From Treponema bryantii (GTDB lineage: Bacteria > Spirochaetota > Spirochaetia > Treponematales > Treponemataceae): 64,000 nucleotides of DNA. The notes beneath the pieces are model-generated. The model searched no databases, was not told the DNA's origin, and saw only the letters and a program-made list of their open reading frames with translations. Both the position numbers and the translations under genes were made by a program. The stretch is taken from the NCBI RefSeq assembly GCF_036492245.1, contig NZ_AP025286.1, positions 186,001 through 250,000 on the forward strand, read 5' to 3'. Shown piece after piece: positions 51,214 through 59,236 of the stretch (within the stretch, counting starts at the first letter, position 1; every line of letters starts with the position of its first letter).

Positions 51214-51942
51214 ATGATTAGAAAGATTGTAAAGATTGATGAAGAAAAATGTACTGGTTGCGGACTTTGTGCATCTGCATGTCATGAAAATGCGATTGTT
51301 ATGGAGAATGGAAAAGCACATCTTTTGCGAGATGATTTTTGTGATGGATTTGGAGATTGTCTTCCAGCTTGTCCTGCAGGTGCAATCACAATTGAAGAGC
51401 GCGAAAGTGCAGCTTATAGTCCTGAAGCTGTAGAAATGAGAAAACAGATTTTAGCAGCTCAGAATGAAGGCGGAGCCGGTCATATGGCACATGCTCATGC
51501 AGGAGGATGTCCTGGCAGCGCAATGCATACTTTTAATCGGAATGAATCTTCTGAAAGTTATGATAATCACACAGTTCCAAGTGAACTTATGCAGTGGCCA
51601 GTTCAGATAAAACTTTTGCCGACACAAGCACCTTTCTTTGAAAACGCAAATCTCTTAATTGCGGCAGACTGTACAGCTTATGCCTATGCGGCCTTCCATC
51701 GTGACTTTATCAAAAATCATATTACTCTGATTGGCTGTCCAAAACTTGATGAAGGTGATTACACAGAAAAGCTCACTCAAATAATCAGTAACAACAGCAT
51801 CAAAAGCATTACAATCGTTCGTATGGAAGTACCTTGTTGTGGAGGTCTTGAGCGTGCTGCAACCGAAGCCTTAAAAGTCAGCGGAAAATTCCTTCCATGG
51901 CGAGTTGTTGTGATTTCGCGAAACGGTGAGATTCTAGCCTAA
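51214..51942 (+). CDS. 4Fe-4S-binding protein
   Basis: 242 residues. N-terminal two 4Fe-4S clusters: CTGCGLCASACHENAI and CDGFGDCLPACPAGAI; then a His/Gly-rich linker (HMAHAHAGGCPGSAMH) and a C-terminal domain (IAADCTAYAYAAFH, GCPKLDEGDYTEKL, EVPCCGGLERA) found in redox proteins near hybrid-cluster-type regulators. Gene driven from the Crp/Fnr palindrome. Confidence 0.8.
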   Translation: MIRKIVKIDEEKCTGCGLCASACHENAIVMENGKAHLLRDDFCDGFGDCLPACPAGAITIEERESAAYSPEAVEMRKQILAAQNEGGAGHMAHAHAGGCPGSAMHTFNRNESSESYDNHTVPSELMQWPVQIKLLPTQAPFFENANLLIAADCTAYAYAAFHRDFIKNHITLIGCPKLDEGDYTEKLTQIISNNSIKSITIVRMEVPCCGGLERAATEALKVSGKFLPWRVVVISRNGEILA

Positions 51943-51950
51943 CCTGAATC

Positions 51951-51998
51951 TCACTCTACAATAGCCAAGGGTTCGATTTCAACAAGTGCTTTTTCTGG
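51951..51998 (-). pseudogene. 3' tail of a ridA gene
   Basis: 16 codons on the minus strand, PEKALVEIEPLAIVE-stop, matching the end of the complete RidA (SALVEIEAVAVVE). It lies between the Fe-S gene stop and the GPx gene stop. Confidence 0.7.
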
Positions 51999-52029
51999 CT
52001 GTAGTGTTCACTTCCACCATTAAGAATTA

Positions 52030-52575
52030 CTAAAGAATCTGCTTGATATCATCTTCCAGTTTTTCCATACTGGCAGTTGGCTCGTAGCGTTCAACAACAG
52101 TGCCGGTTTTATCAATAAGGAATTTTGTAAAGTTCCATTTGATATCAGCATTCTTTTCATAATCTGGATCCTTGAGCTTAAGCTGGAAAGCTATGGCTTT
52201 GGCAAGAGTATTATTCATATCAAAGCCTTTAAAACCTTTCTGAGATTTCAGATATTTAAAAAGCGGCTCTTCATTTTCACCGTTTACTTCAATTTTGTGG
52301 AACATAGGAAACTTTATACCAAAACGGGATGTACAGAATTGATGAATCTCATTGTCACTTCCCGGAGCCTGATGTCCAAACTGATCACAAGGGAAGTCTA
52401 AAATTACAAATCCTTTATCCTGGTAGCGGCTATATAAGTCCTGAAGGTTTGCATACTGCGGAGTGAATCCACATGTTGTAGCAGTGTTAATAATAAGAAC
52501 AGTTTTTCCCTTGTATTCAGAAAGGCTAACTTTCTTTCCATCTTTGTCTTGTACGATAAAATCATAAATTGTCAT
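52030..52575 (-). CDS. glutathione peroxidase-family protein
   Basis: 181 residues. Active-site Cys35 in NTATTCGFTPQY, then FPCDQFGHQAPG and a WNFTKF motif: the Cys-Gln-Trp-Asn tetrad of GPx/BtuE. In bacteria the donor is usually thioredoxin. No signal peptide. The start is preceded by AAGGGG. Confidence 0.85.
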   Translation of the reverse strand: MTIYDFIVQDKDGKKVSLSEYKGKTVLIINTATTCGFTPQYANLQDLYSRYQDKGFVILDFPCDQFGHQAPGSDNEIHQFCTSRFGIKFPMFHKIEVNGENEEPLFKYLKSQKGFKGFDMNNTLAKAIAFQLKLKDPDYEKNADIKWNFTKFLIDKTGTVVERYEPTASMEKLEDDIKQIL

Positions 52576-52777
52576 AAAATACCCCTTATATAATAGATTG
52601 TATACAATTAAAAAGTAATCAATTAAAATGTAAGAGTCAAGTTTTTTAAATAATTCTTTGCATTATAGAAATAAGAGATTTCTGTAAATTATGATATATC
52701 AGTTTTAAGAAGAATTTGGTATAAATAAAAAACGACGCAATCAGAATGATGTAAAGTATTATCTCTCAGAGGTATCA
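52576..52777. other. AT-rich intergenic region
   Basis: Holds the GPx leader on the left and the GNAT leader on the right; apart from TATAAT-like sequences I see nothing specific in it. Confidence 0.3.
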
Positions 52778-53281
52778 ATGAAATTTTATAAAGAAACAAT
52801 AACTAAAGAAAATATAAAAGATTATAAGTGCTTGATAGATTCAATAAGATATATATGTAGTTTCAATGGATATGATTCAGATTTTGAGTACGATGCTGAT
52901 ATAAAAAATCCGTCAATACCAGAAAATGGGGTATTAGAAAACAATCATTTTATTGGCTTCAGACTGACTGAAAGCAAAGAACCTTGTGTATACGTTCAAT
53001 ATTACGAAAAATTTATGTCTGATGATACTATTTTTCTTGGAGATTTTTTTGAAGATAAAAAATTTCATGGAAAAGGATATGGTAAGGAAATCTATACTCT
53101 TCTTGAGACTGAATGGAAAAATTCAGGGTTTAATAGAATAGTACTGAATGTTGATTTGAAAAATTCTGCAGCAATTTTATTCTGGATAAAAATGGGTTTT
53201 AAAAATATAGATTTTTCTTTTCAAAGTAATGAGAATGAAACAGAAAAATTTTATATGCTTCGTTTAAGCAAAAATATATAG
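52778..53281 (+). CDS. GNAT-family N-acetyltransferase
   Basis: 167 residues. DDTIFLGDFFEDKKFHGKGYGKEIY is the acetyl-CoA loop and NSAAILFWIKMGF the late helix. Start supported by AGAGGT. Substrate unknown. Confidence 0.78.
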   Translation: MKFYKETITKENIKDYKCLIDSIRYICSFNGYDSDFEYDADIKNPSIPENGVLENNHFIGFRLTESKEPCVYVQYYEKFMSDDTIFLGDFFEDKKFHGKGYGKEIYTLLETEWKNSGFNRIVLNVDLKNSAAILFWIKMGFKNIDFSFQSNENETEKFYMLRLSKNI

Positions 53282-53316
53282 CATTCTAAATAATTGAAGT
53301 ACAGAAAGTATAGTTT

Positions 53317-53583
53317 ATGGATAATATAATTTTTGATAAATGGATTGAAATAAAAAACGGAGTAAAAGTCCTCATAAAAAGAAAATCAAACTCAGGTGAC
53401 AATGCGATTCTAATTCTGGAAATCAATGAAAATGGCAATCTAAGACAGAAAGCCCTGCTTGTAAAAGAGCGAAAAGTATTTGATGATTCAGGAAAGATGA
53501 TAGACTTTGGCGATGCCTATCCAATTACAACAGAGTATGGCAAAATCATGATTACTAAAAAGTTTATAAGTGTGTGGATATAA
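53317..53583 (+). CDS. hypothetical 88-residue protein
   Basis: MDNIIFDKWIEIKNGVKVLIKRK…; not recognised. It ends directly beside the ybaK tail on the opposite strand. Good reading frame, no ribosome site of strength. Confidence 0.45.
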   Translation: MDNIIFDKWIEIKNGVKVLIKRKSNSGDNAILILEINENGNLRQKALLVKERKVFDDSGKMIDFGDAYPITTEYGKIMITKKFISVWI

Positions 53584-53625
53584 TCATTCTTCCCATCCCT
53601 TACAGACATCGCACCAGCCGGTTGC
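53584..53625 (-). pseudogene. 3' tail of ybaK beside ridA
   Basis: 14 codons ATGWCDVCKGWEE-stop, identical in protein to the end of the complete YbaK at 28427-28900. It starts one base after the ridA stop codon, on the same strand. Confidence 0.8.
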
Positions 53626-53626
53626 A

Positions 53627-54001
53627 TCACTCTACAACAGCTACAGCTTCAATTTCAACAAGTGCACTTTTTGGAAGAGCTGCAACTTCAAAACAACTGC
53701 GTGCAGGCTTTGAAACAAAGTACTTTTCATAAACTGCATTGAATGCTGCGAAGTCAGAAATGTGGGCGAGAAAGCAGGTTGTCTTTACAACTTTAGAAAA
53801 GTCTGTTCCTGCGGCCTTAAGGATTTCGCCGAGGTTCTTTATAGCCTGTTCAGCCTGAGCCTCGATAGAAGATCCTTCGATTGTTCCAGTTTCCGGATTG
53901 AGCGGAATCTGTCCCGATGTATAAAGAAATCCATTTGCAAGAATTGCCTGTGAATAAGGTCCGATTGCTGCCGGAGCAGTTTTTGTTTCGATTGTTTTCA
54001 T
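53627..54001 (-). CDS. ridA: RidA-family protein (Rid/YjgF)
   Basis: 124 residues, AIGPYSQAILANGFLYTSGQIPLNPETG, then TCFLAHISDFAAFNAVYEKYF, PARSCFEVAALPKSALVEIEAVAVVE; the Arg in PARSC is the conserved imine-binding residue. Role: hydrolysis of reactive enamine/imine intermediates. Its flanks match the YbaK-HD locus (see 54009-54083 and 53584-53625). AGGAC before ATG. Confidence 0.9.
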   Translation of the reverse strand: MKTIETKTAPAAIGPYSQAILANGFLYTSGQIPLNPETGTIEGSSIEAQAEQAIKNLGEILKAAGTDFSKVVKTTCFLAHISDFAAFNAVYEKYFVSKPARSCFEVAALPKSALVEIEAVAVVE

Positions 54002-54008
54002 ATAGTCC

Positions 54009-54083
54009 TCTTTTTTTATTTGCCTATTGTATAGGTAGGGTTATAATAGCAGTCAGGAGCGGTATAGTCAATGAAAAGCATTT
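54009..54083. promoter_or_regulatory. duplicate of the HD/small-Cys promoter with a 4-codon head
   Basis: Very similar to 29493-29567: both contain ATTTxCCTATT, TATAATAGCA and AGGAGCGGTATAGTCAATG. After the ATG at 54071 the first codons MKSI are shared, then the GC-rich element follows. It marks the other edge of the ridA replacement. Confidence 0.7.
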
Positions 54084-54191
54084 GGGCGTTCCCGCCCGCT
54101 TTGCGGTCGGTCGGGCTTTGCGGGGTTCCGCCTCTCGGCTCCATTCCTTCGGAACAGCCCTTTCAGGGCTGCCCCTACAATCCCTAACGCG
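54084..54191. repeat. GC-rich REP-like element
   Basis: 108 bases, strongly GC-rich against AT-rich neighbours. It contains several hairpins: GGGCG/CGCCC (54084-54097), a TTCC/GGAA stem, and CAGCCCT/AGGGCTG (54155-54171). On the minus strand GTAG precedes the last hairpin, as in REP elements. A sequence of this style (GGGCGTT … CCCTAACGCG) occurs widely in Bacteroidetes and some spirochaetes; copy number here cannot be known. Confidence 0.5.
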
Positions 54192-54227
54192 ATGATTACC
54201 CTTTAAAGATGAATATTTTTTGGAGAA

Positions 54228-54260
54228 AATAAGGGAAATTAGAGGAAAATTTCCCTTATT
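54228..54260. repeat. palindromic hairpin upstream of fic (copy 1)
   Basis: Arms AATAAGGGAAATT and AATTTCCCTTATT with loop AGAGGAA. The 27-base core is identical to copy 2 at 55584-55610, 1.35 kb away. Sits four bases before the -35 box of the fic promoter (TTGCTT 54264-54269, TATTCT 54287-54292). Confidence 0.7.
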
Positions 54261-54299
54261 TTATTGCTTTAAAATATTTCTCATGTTATTCTTTTTTAT

Positions 54300-55595
54300 A
54301 TGATAGAAGAATGCCCAAAAATATCTGGAATTCCGTTTACAGAAATTCTATTAAACAGAGATTTCGCATCTGAAATCTCAAAAATGAATGATGAATACTA
54401 TTATTGGGATAAAGTAAAATATCATTCACCAGAAGGCATCAAGCCTGAAGTGTTTTGGGCGGCAATAAAATATTCAAGAACATTTAATAGTAAAACATAT
54501 AATTTTCATTCCTGTATATTTTCAATTTTTGAAACCACCAAAATGCAGGAATATCTTCATAACTTTGATATGAATTTTGGTGGTACAATAGCGTCTTCTG
54601 ATATTATTTCAAATAAAAACAGACAGTATTACTTATTAAGTTCAATAATGGAAGAAGCTATTGCATCCAGCCAGATGGAAGGTGCTTCTACTACAAGAAA
54701 AGTTGCAAAAGAAATGCTGCGTAAACAGGCTAAGCCAAAAGATAAAAGTCAGCAGATGATTTTGAATAATTACAACACAATACGTTATTTATCAGAACAT
54801 AAAGAGGATTCTTTAACTCCTGAATTATTGCTGGATATTCACAGACAGATTACAGAAAAAACTTTAGATGATCCTAATGATGAAGGAAGATTCCGAACAG
54901 ATGATAATATCTTTGTGGTAAATGGAATTACAGGTGAAGTTGCTCATGATCCTCCTTCTCGCAAGCAGATTATGGATACTGTTATACAGTTATGTATTTT
55001 TGCAAATGAAGATAAAACTTTTGTGCATCCGATAATCAAGGCAATAATAATTCACTTTATGATTTCCTATCTGCATCCTTTTGTTGATGGAAACGGAAGA
55101 ACTGCGCGTTCATTGTTTTACTGGTATATGCTTAAAAAAGGCTATTGGCTTACTGAATATCTTTCTATCTCTCGTATTATTTACAAGTCAAAGGGGCAAT
55201 ATGAAAAAGCCTTCTTGTATACGGAGCATGATGATTTTGATTTAGGATACTTTATCAATTATAACCTCAAGGTTTTAAATGATGCATTTAATGAACTGCA
55301 TGCCTATCTTGATCGAAAAGCACAGGAAAATGCTTCTTTACTTGAATATAGGATTCCCGGCATAAATGAAAGACAAATGCAAATAATTAAGATTTGTATT
55401 AAAACGCCAAATTCCACTTTCACGAGCAAAGATTTGGAAACAAGGTTTAATGTATCGGTAAAGACAATTCGTTCAGATTTAGAAGGACTTGTTGAATTGG
55501 GCTTATTATCAACAGTTCCTCTTAATAAACGTCTGACCGCTTACACAAGAGCAGAAAACTTTGAAGAACGATTAAGAGATATTAAGGGAAATTAG
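54300..55595 (+). CDS. Fic-domain AMPylator with C-terminal winged helix
   Basis: 431 residues. Catalytic HPFVDGNGRTAR at about 260; inhibitory helix motif SSQMEG (about 124-129), consistent with a class II Fic; C-terminal wHTH after residue 350 (FTSKDLETRFNVSVKTIRSDLEGLVELGLL). The ATG is at the predicted +1 of the upstream promoter, so leaderless. Target unknown; the wHTH suggests self-regulation. The last codons (IKGN) overlap the second hairpin. Confidence 0.85.
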   Translation: MIEECPKISGIPFTEILLNRDFASEISKMNDEYYYWDKVKYHSPEGIKPEVFWAAIKYSRTFNSKTYNFHSCIFSIFETTKMQEYLHNFDMNFGGTIASSDIISNKNRQYYLLSSIMEEAIASSQMEGASTTRKVAKEMLRKQAKPKDKSQQMILNNYNTIRYLSEHKEDSLTPELLLDIHRQITEKTLDDPNDEGRFRTDDNIFVVNGITGEVAHDPPSRKQIMDTVIQLCIFANEDKTFVHPIIKAIIIHFMISYLHPFVDGNGRTARSLFYWYMLKKGYWLTEYLSISRIIYKSKGQYEKAFLYTEHDDFDLGYFINYNLKVLNDAFNELHAYLDRKAQENASLLEYRIPGINERQMQIIKICIKTPNSTFTSKDLETRFNVSVKTIRSDLEGLVELGLLSTVPLNKRLTAYTRAENFEERLRDIKGN

Positions 55596-55615
55596 AGGAA
55601 AATTTCCCTTAATAT
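55579..55615. repeat. palindromic hairpin downstream of fic (copy 2)
   Basis: Arms ATATTAAGGGAAATT and AATTTCCCTTAATAT (15 bp) with loop AGAGGAA identical to copy 1. It includes the fic stop codon. No U-tract follows, so it is not a classical terminator. Confidence 0.7.
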
Positions 55616-55634
55616 ATCGATAAGAGGAGAAACT

Positions 55635-55682
55635 ATGAAAACTATATATGGAGAAGTTCCAGTATTTGAAAACAATGATTAA
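55635..55682 (+). pseudogene. 5' head of a GNAT-type gene (MKTIYGEVPVFENND)
   Basis: 15 codons then TAA. The same opening occurs in the longer head at 57561 (MKPVYEEVPLFENND…). It overlaps the AAC(3)-like start in another frame. Confidence 0.65.
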
Positions 55683-56382
55683 AAAAGACGAACTTAAAAA
55701 TCAACTGCAAAGTTTGGGCTTAAAAAAGAATATGAAAATTCTGCTTCATGTAGCTCTTTCAAATGTTGGTTATTTAGAAAATGGCCCCAAAGATCTAATT
55801 GATGGAATTGAAGAAATAATATCTCCAGATGGAATTCTTGTAATGCCTGCGTATAATACCTATGGAAACTACAAACCAAATCTGAGTATCGTAAATGATT
55901 ATTTCAAAAATCAGAAAGATGTAATTCGTACAAATCAGATAATTGCAAGTTTTGCTGTGTGGGGAAATCAAAAAGAAAAAATTGCAGCAAATATTGAATA
56001 CACAGAAGATGGGCTTTCTTTTGAAGCTGGTGAAAAAAGTACTTTAGCCCGCTTATATGAAAATGATGGCTGGTCTCTATTTTTGGGAACTGATTATTCT
56101 ACCTGTACAATTCTTCATCTTGCAGAAAACAGGGCTTCATGGCCTTCAAAGTTTATATTTACAGAAGAGTTTGTTTCTTCTGATGGAAAGAAGATTCCGT
56201 TTCATGATGTTGCATATCAGGACGAAGATTTTAATGAAATAGGATTGGAATTTGAAAAACAGTTTAATGGTAATTCATCAATATTGCGTACAGGCAAAAT
56301 CGCGAATGCGGAATGTAAATTGATCAATCAAAAAGCATTTGTTGATTTTGCAGTCAGTTGGATGATTAAGAATAGGACATAA
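55675..56382 (+). CDS. AAC(3)-like aminoglycoside acetyltransferase
   Basis: 235 residues. HVALSNVGYLENGPKDLIDGIEEI, ILVMPAYNTYGNYKP, RTNQIIASFAVWG, TSxTLARLYENDGWSLFLGTDYSTCTILHLAEN: the AAC(3) family order. ATG 55675 has no strong ribosome site; a frame from 55648 is less likely because it starts within the 5' head. Activity on a drug is not certain. Confidence 0.8.
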   Translation: MIKKDELKNQLQSLGLKKNMKILLHVALSNVGYLENGPKDLIDGIEEIISPDGILVMPAYNTYGNYKPNLSIVNDYFKNQKDVIRTNQIIASFAVWGNQKEKIAANIEYTEDGLSFEAGEKSTLARLYENDGWSLFLGTDYSTCTILHLAENRASWPSKFIFTEEFVSSDGKKIPFHDVAYQDEDFNEIGLEFEKQFNGNSSILRTGKIANAECKLINQKAFVDFAVSWMIKNRT

Positions 56383-56385
56383 AAT

Positions 56386-56424
56386 TAGTCTGCCCCCTAA
56401 AAGAAAAAGTTGACACCAGGTCAG
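56386..56424. other. IS3/IS150-type end-like sequence
   Basis: TAGTCTGCCCCCTAAAAG followed by AAAAAGTTGACACC resembles the terminal inverted repeat of IS3-group elements. No transposase gene is nearby, so if it is real it is a solo end. Confidence 0.3.
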
Positions 56425-56472
56425 TTCAAAAATAAAATGAATTAAGAAAATAATAAAATAAAGGATTTAAAA

Positions 56473-57564
56473 ATGGAAAGAAAGTATTTTATCGACAATC
56501 TCAGAATTCTTTGTATCCTGCTGCTTTTCCCATTTCATGTGGCAATGTTTTACAATGATTTCGGTGAACGATTTTATGTTCATATTGCAGACTGTGTTCC
56601 AGCCTCATTATTGAATATCAGCACATACCCCTGGTGGATGCCACTTTTATTTGTCTTAGCAGGAGCGTCAACCTTTTATGCTTTTGGAAAACGAACAGCA
56701 AAACAGTACATTATTGAACGAGTACTAAAGCTTTATATTCCCTTTAATGTAGCTCTTATTTTTGTAATTCCTGTTCAAACTTATCTGGCAGATATTTATT
56801 TCAATAATTATTCCGGCAACTATTTTGAACACTTTAAGGAATTTTTTGTTTTTACAGATTTTACCGGTTATGATGGTCATTTTACTCCCGCTCATACCTG
56901 GTTTATCCTGTATCTTTTCCTGATTTCTCTTATTACCCTGCCGCTATTAAAATTGGCCTATAATAAAAAATTTGATTTAAAGCCTTCCCGATTTATGATT
57001 CTTAAACTCCTTCTTATTGGAGTAGTACTTTATTTTATTAAACCAATTGCTGATCTGGGTGGAAAAAGCATTGTAGAATTTATGGCATGGTTTTTAATAG
57101 GTTTCTTTGTTTTCTCAGATGAAACTTTCCAGGAAAAAGCTGGTTCCTGGTCTAAAGTAACATTTCCACTCTTTGCAATTCTTTTAATTGCACGATGCGT
57201 AATGTATAAAATACAGGTTTTTGGACCTTATTGGGATTTATTAACATATATTTTTACCTGGAGTGGAATACTTTCATTATTTGGCCTTGGAAAAAAGTTT
57301 CTAAACTTTAACAGTGCTTTTACAAAGTATTTCTCACAGGCGTCATATCCTCTTTATATTCTTCATCAATCAGTAATAGTAATTCTGGGATTCTTTGCTG
57401 CCAAATATGTAAAGATTCCTTATATCCTACAGTACATATTATTAGTTATTATTTCCTTTGCTATCACTGTTGGACTTTTTGAAATTTTCCGAAGAAACAA
57501 GGTCACAAGTTTTCTTTTGGGAATAAAAAGTCTGAAAAATAGAAAAGAGAATGAAAAACAATGA
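56473..57564 (+). CDS. acyltransferase-3 family membrane protein
   Basis: 363 residues, about ten membrane segments. The opening RKYFIDNLRILCILLLFPFHVAMFYNDFG has the conserved R..ID..R and H of acyltransferase-3 proteins (O-acetylation of surface glycans). AAAGGA before the ATG. Four bases overlap with the next head. Confidence 0.82.
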   Translation: MERKYFIDNLRILCILLLFPFHVAMFYNDFGERFYVHIADCVPASLLNISTYPWWMPLLFVLAGASTFYAFGKRTAKQYIIERVLKLYIPFNVALIFVIPVQTYLADIYFNNYSGNYFEHFKEFFVFTDFTGYDGHFTPAHTWFILYLFLISLITLPLLKLAYNKKFDLKPSRFMILKLLLIGVVLYFIKPIADLGGKSIVEFMAWFLIGFFVFSDETFQEKAGSWSKVTFPLFAILLIARCVMYKIQVFGPYWDLLTYIFTWSGILSLFGLGKKFLNFNSAFTKYFSQASYPLYILHQSVIVILGFFAAKYVKIPYILQYILLVIISFAITVGLFEIFRRNKVTSFLLGIKSLKNRKENEKQ

Positions 57565-57752
57565 AACCCGTATACGAAGAAGTTCCATTATTTGAAAACA
57601 ACGATTATCTCTTGCACTTTGTAACACCCGAAGATACAAAGGATTTGCTGAAACTTTACAGCGACAAAAACGCGCTTCCATTTTTTAACAGCGACAATTG
57701 TCATGGCGATAGCTTTGCTTATAGAGATTATTGGGAAAAGGTAAAAAAATGA
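57561..57752 (+). pseudogene. truncated GNAT-type acetyltransferase, 63 residues
   Basis: MKPVYEEVPLFENNDYLLHF…TPEDTKDLLKLYSDKNALPFFN… is the N-terminal third of a GNAT; no acetyl-CoA loop follows. It overlaps the previous gene by four bases (ATGA) and the next gene by four, so it is translated in an operon but useless. Confidence 0.6.
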
Positions 57753-58030
57753 ATATTTGTTTTTGGTTAGGTTTTTCTGCAATTGTTGTTCTTTTTATTC
57801 TGGAAATGATTAATGTTGTTCCAGTTTTAAAAAAAGATGCATCTGAAGAAGAAAAGGTAAAACGATATCCTAAGACTCTTATATTAAACTCATTGATGAT
57901 CCTCTTTGCCGGTATTATGATGGTGTCTGGTATTAAGGAAAAAACTGGTTTTGTAATGGGAATAGCATTTATCGTTATCGGGCTATTCAGTTTGCCTTTT
58001 TCTATATTAAACATAATAAGAAGGAAATAA
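57749..58030 (+). CDS. small membrane protein, DUF3784-like
   Basis: 93 residues with three hydrophobic segments (CFWLGFSAIVVLFILEMINV; TLILNSLMILFAGIMMVSGI; GFVMGIAFIVIGLFSLPFSIL). The family resembles small three-helix DUF3784 proteins. Start overlaps the preceding head stop. Confidence 0.6.
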   Translation: MNICFWLGFSAIVVLFILEMINVVPVLKKDASEEEKVKRYPKTLILNSLMILFAGIMMVSGIKEKTGFVMGIAFIVIGLFSLPFSILNIIRRK

Positions 58031-58034
58031 TATT

Positions 58035-58937
58035 TTGGACATCAAAAAGTATTTATCAGGAAATAAAGTTTCAGAAATCAGGGTGGGCCAAAGCGGCGCA
58101 AATGTATATGAAATCAATGGCGAACAAATCTTAAAACATGTTCAGAGGGATATGTTAAAGAACGATATGTTCGACACATATCAAAAAGAGGCCTTGTTCT
58201 ATCAGAGCAAAATGAATACTTCGTCTGAATATCTCCCGGAAATATTAAGTGTGGAATTATCTGATGATGAGATAATCATTCTTATGAAAAAATATGTTTC
58301 GCTTGAACGTTCCAATTCTGATGGTGAGCTTCAAAAAATCATTAATACCTTAGCGAAGATTCATAATGATAAAATTCCTGAGTTTTTGAGGAAGGCTGGA
58401 AAAGAGCCTCTGGATAAAGAACGTATTGAATATTGTCTCAACGGCTGGAAAAGTGTTCTGAATGAACATCCAAAAGTTTTTGATGAAGCGGCATTGAATC
58501 CTATCGCGGAAAAGATAAATGAAATAATCAGCTGGCATAATAATGAAGACAGTGTTTTGATTCACGGAGATTTTCACTGGGATAATTTATTAAAAACTGA
58601 TGATGGAAGAATCTGTGTTTGTGACTGGCAGAACGTTGCGATAGGCGGAGCTTCCGAAGACTTGAGCTTTTTTATGAGCAGGCTCGGAGCAGATGGCATT
58701 CAGATTGATTTGGATACAATCCTTAATATGTATACCAATGCTGTAAAAGAGACTTCTGGTAAAGCCATAAATCCTGAGCTTATAAAAAAACATATTGCCG
58801 CATCAAATGTTATAACAACATTCGAGTTCTGGCACGAGTTCCTGCATGGAAATCCAGAGGATAGAGTCAAAGGGATTTTTGACAAATTGATAAAAGACTT
58901 TCAGACAGTGAATACCAGCTGCACCAGCAGCATGTAA
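58035..58937 (+). CDS. aminoglycoside phosphotransferase-like kinase
   Basis: 300 residues, TTG start with AAGGAAATA upstream. Nucleotide-binding VYEINGEQILKHV, catalytic LIHGDFHWDNLL (about 175-186) and CDWQNVAIG (metal Asp). Whether it acts on an antibiotic, homoserine or choline-type substrate is open. It overlaps the convergent AzlD gene by 37 bases. Confidence 0.82.
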   Translation: MDIKKYLSGNKVSEIRVGQSGANVYEINGEQILKHVQRDMLKNDMFDTYQKEALFYQSKMNTSSEYLPEILSVELSDDEIIILMKKYVSLERSNSDGELQKIINTLAKIHNDKIPEFLRKAGKEPLDKERIEYCLNGWKSVLNEHPKVFDEAALNPIAEKINEIISWHNNEDSVLIHGDFHWDNLLKTDDGRICVCDWQNVAIGGASEDLSFFMSRLGADGIQIDLDTILNMYTNAVKETSGKAINPELIKKHIAASNVITTFEFWHEFLHGNPEDRVKGIFDKLIKDFQTVNTSCTSSM

Positions 58938-59236
58938 AGCACTGTTCCAATGACCACGCTGAAAATTGCATTGCGTTTCCAAAGGTATGATATGATTACG
59001 ACAGACATGGCAATCAGTTCTGGAATTGCATGCGGTGCCTGGACTACAGAGACATCCTTAAAACAATAGACAATCAAAAGTCCCATTGCAGTATAAGGAA
59101 CAACTTTTCCGAGATACATAATGTATTTCGGGATTTTTTCATTCCGTCCAAAAATCAGAACAGGAAGAATTCTTGTAGCAAGCGTAACGACACCCATGAC
59201 AAGAATTATAATTAAGGAATGCTTAAAGTCGCTCAT
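58901..59236 (-). CDS. azlD: AzlD-type branched-chain amino acid exporter subunit
   Basis: 111 residues with four hydrophobic segments; SLIIILVMGVVTLATRILPVLIFG is the typical AzlD start. Overlaps azlC by 14 bases. Confidence 0.85.
   Translation of the reverse strand: MSDFKHSLIIILVMGVVTLATRILPVLIFGRNEKIPKYIMYLGKVVPYTAMGLLIVYCFKDVSVVQAPHAIPELIAMSVVIISYLWKRNAIFSVVIGTVLYMLLVQLVFTV

Noticed and set aside
6628-58937. Chromosomal integron cassette array, since the gene content (GNAT, DUF1697, VOC, TA, AAC) is typical and Treponema denticola has one
   Set aside because: Genes lie in both orientations, no attC-like structures repeat between them, and no integrase is present in the window.
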